From: Mariaggregatimicrobium sp964498785
GTDB lineage: Bacteria; Zhuqueibacterota; Zhuqueibacteria; Thermofontimicrobiales; Thiofontviventaceae
Length of the DNA stretch: 25,232 nucleotides
Assembly: GCA_964498785.1 (NCBI GenBank)
Contig: CAZCJL010000105.1
Span: forward strand, 1 to 25,232
Direction: 5' to 3'
Within the stretch, counting starts at the first letter, position 1; each line of letters begins with the position of its first letter. Below, piece after piece: positions 24,995-25,232 of this stretch. A program made the position numbers and the translations under genes. The notes under the pieces were generated by a model, which worked only from the letters and a program-made list of their open reading frames with translations, did not search any database and was not told the origin of the DNA.

Positions 24995-25232
24995 TCATAT
25001 CTTTATTAATTTTTTCCGGGAGTTGAAAAGTACAGCCCCCCGTTGTTGCTTAATGCTTTCAGCATAATGATACATCTTTATTTTTGCTATTTGACAATTA
25101 CCGATTCCCTGCAATTTATGTCTACAAAAAAGAAACCCGATGTAACCTTTCGCATCTAATTGATTATCAAATAAAGGAAATATGTATCCATTCAATAATT
25201 GATGGTGTGCATCAAAGCTTTCGGATTCTCTT
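24995..25232 (-). CDS. Open frame running off the right edge, doubtful
   Basis: A minus-strand frame is open from the window edge to a TGA at 24995-24997, about 78 codons. It passes through the 49-bp edge repeat and continues into unrelated sequence (for example KGYIGFLFCRHKLQG). I recognise no family, the composition is ordinary, and another frame within the repeat stops at 25192-25194. It could be the 3' end of a real gene or chance. Confidence 0.2.
   Translation of the reverse strand, partial: RESESFDAHHQLLNGYIFPLFDNQLDAKGYIGFLFCRHKLQGIGNCQIAKIKMYHYAESIKQQRGAVLFNSRKKLIKI
25184..25232 (-). repeat. 49-bp repeat at right window edge (inverted copy of 4-52)
   Basis: Identical on the opposite strand to 4-52 over all 49 bases, reaching the last base of the window. 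In the minus-strand direction the same NPKALMHTINY-stop frame enters from the edge. The two copies point inward, so the sequence between them is bracketed by identical inverted ends. Confidence 0.75.

Noticed and set aside
1..25232. CRISPR array, tRNA, rRNA, prophage or integron features
   Set aside because: No regularly spaced direct repeats, cloverleaf or rRNA-like sequence, phage structural genes or integrase were found by reading both strands.

Overview
This 25.2 kb AT-rich window looks like chromosomal DNA of a free-living bacterium from the FCB side of the tree (Calditrichota/KSB1, Ignavibacteria or a relative). The main evidence is a secreted beta-propeller protein ending in a type IX secretion (Por) sorting domain with an AQNYPNPFN motif. 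Supporting evidence is the number of lipoproteins and large surface proteins, and several genes without a clear Shine-Dalgarno sequence. The phylum is inferred; no marker gene is present. No rRNA, tRNA, CRISPR array, phage or complete insertion sequence was seen.

Layout. 1-495: window-edge repeat and a small palindromic repeat island. 496-2246 (+): an NlpC/P60 lipoprotein, a ketopantoate reductase (panE) and a 45-residue membrane peptide. 2443-5467 (-): a DUF362 protein whose gene overlaps that of an exported YtcJ-type amidohydrolase. 5825-6262 (+): an Hsp20 chaperone with a clear terminator. 6488-10088 (+): two half-transporters forming a heterodimeric ABC exporter. The first appears to start at a rare AUU codon 54 residues upstream of the first conventional in-frame start. 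10425-11447 (+): a lipoprotein with an unusual tandem G-x-F-x-G-R-W repeat domain and a good terminator. 12208-15492 (-): a 1094-residue exported malectin / beta-helix / Ig-like protein. 15705-19292 (-): a metal-resistance operon (ArsR/SmtB sensor, P1B ATPase, EamA/DMT permease). 19519-24575 (-): a putative PD-(D/E)XK plus winged-helix protein, a class I methyltransferase, a five-Asp-box sialidase lipoprotein and a type IX-secreted propeller. 24576-25232: a MITE-like inverted repeat and the second window-edge repeat.

How the genes work together. Three units are convincing. ArsR, ATPase and permease are tightly packed, and the ATPase ribosome-binding site lies inside the sensor gene, as in a sensor-controlled Zn/Cd efflux operon. 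The two ABC proteins complement each other: each carries one half of a degenerate and one half of a consensus ATP site. The DUF362 and amidohydrolase genes overlap by 11 bp. Much of the rest serves the cell envelope: lipoproteins, wall hydrolase, sialidase, malectin/beta-helix protein.

I found no complete, obviously undescribed system. The best leads are the AUU-initiated ABC gene, the G-x-F-x-G-R-W repeat lipoprotein, the putative nuclease-fold protein, and the identical inverted 49-bp ends of the window.
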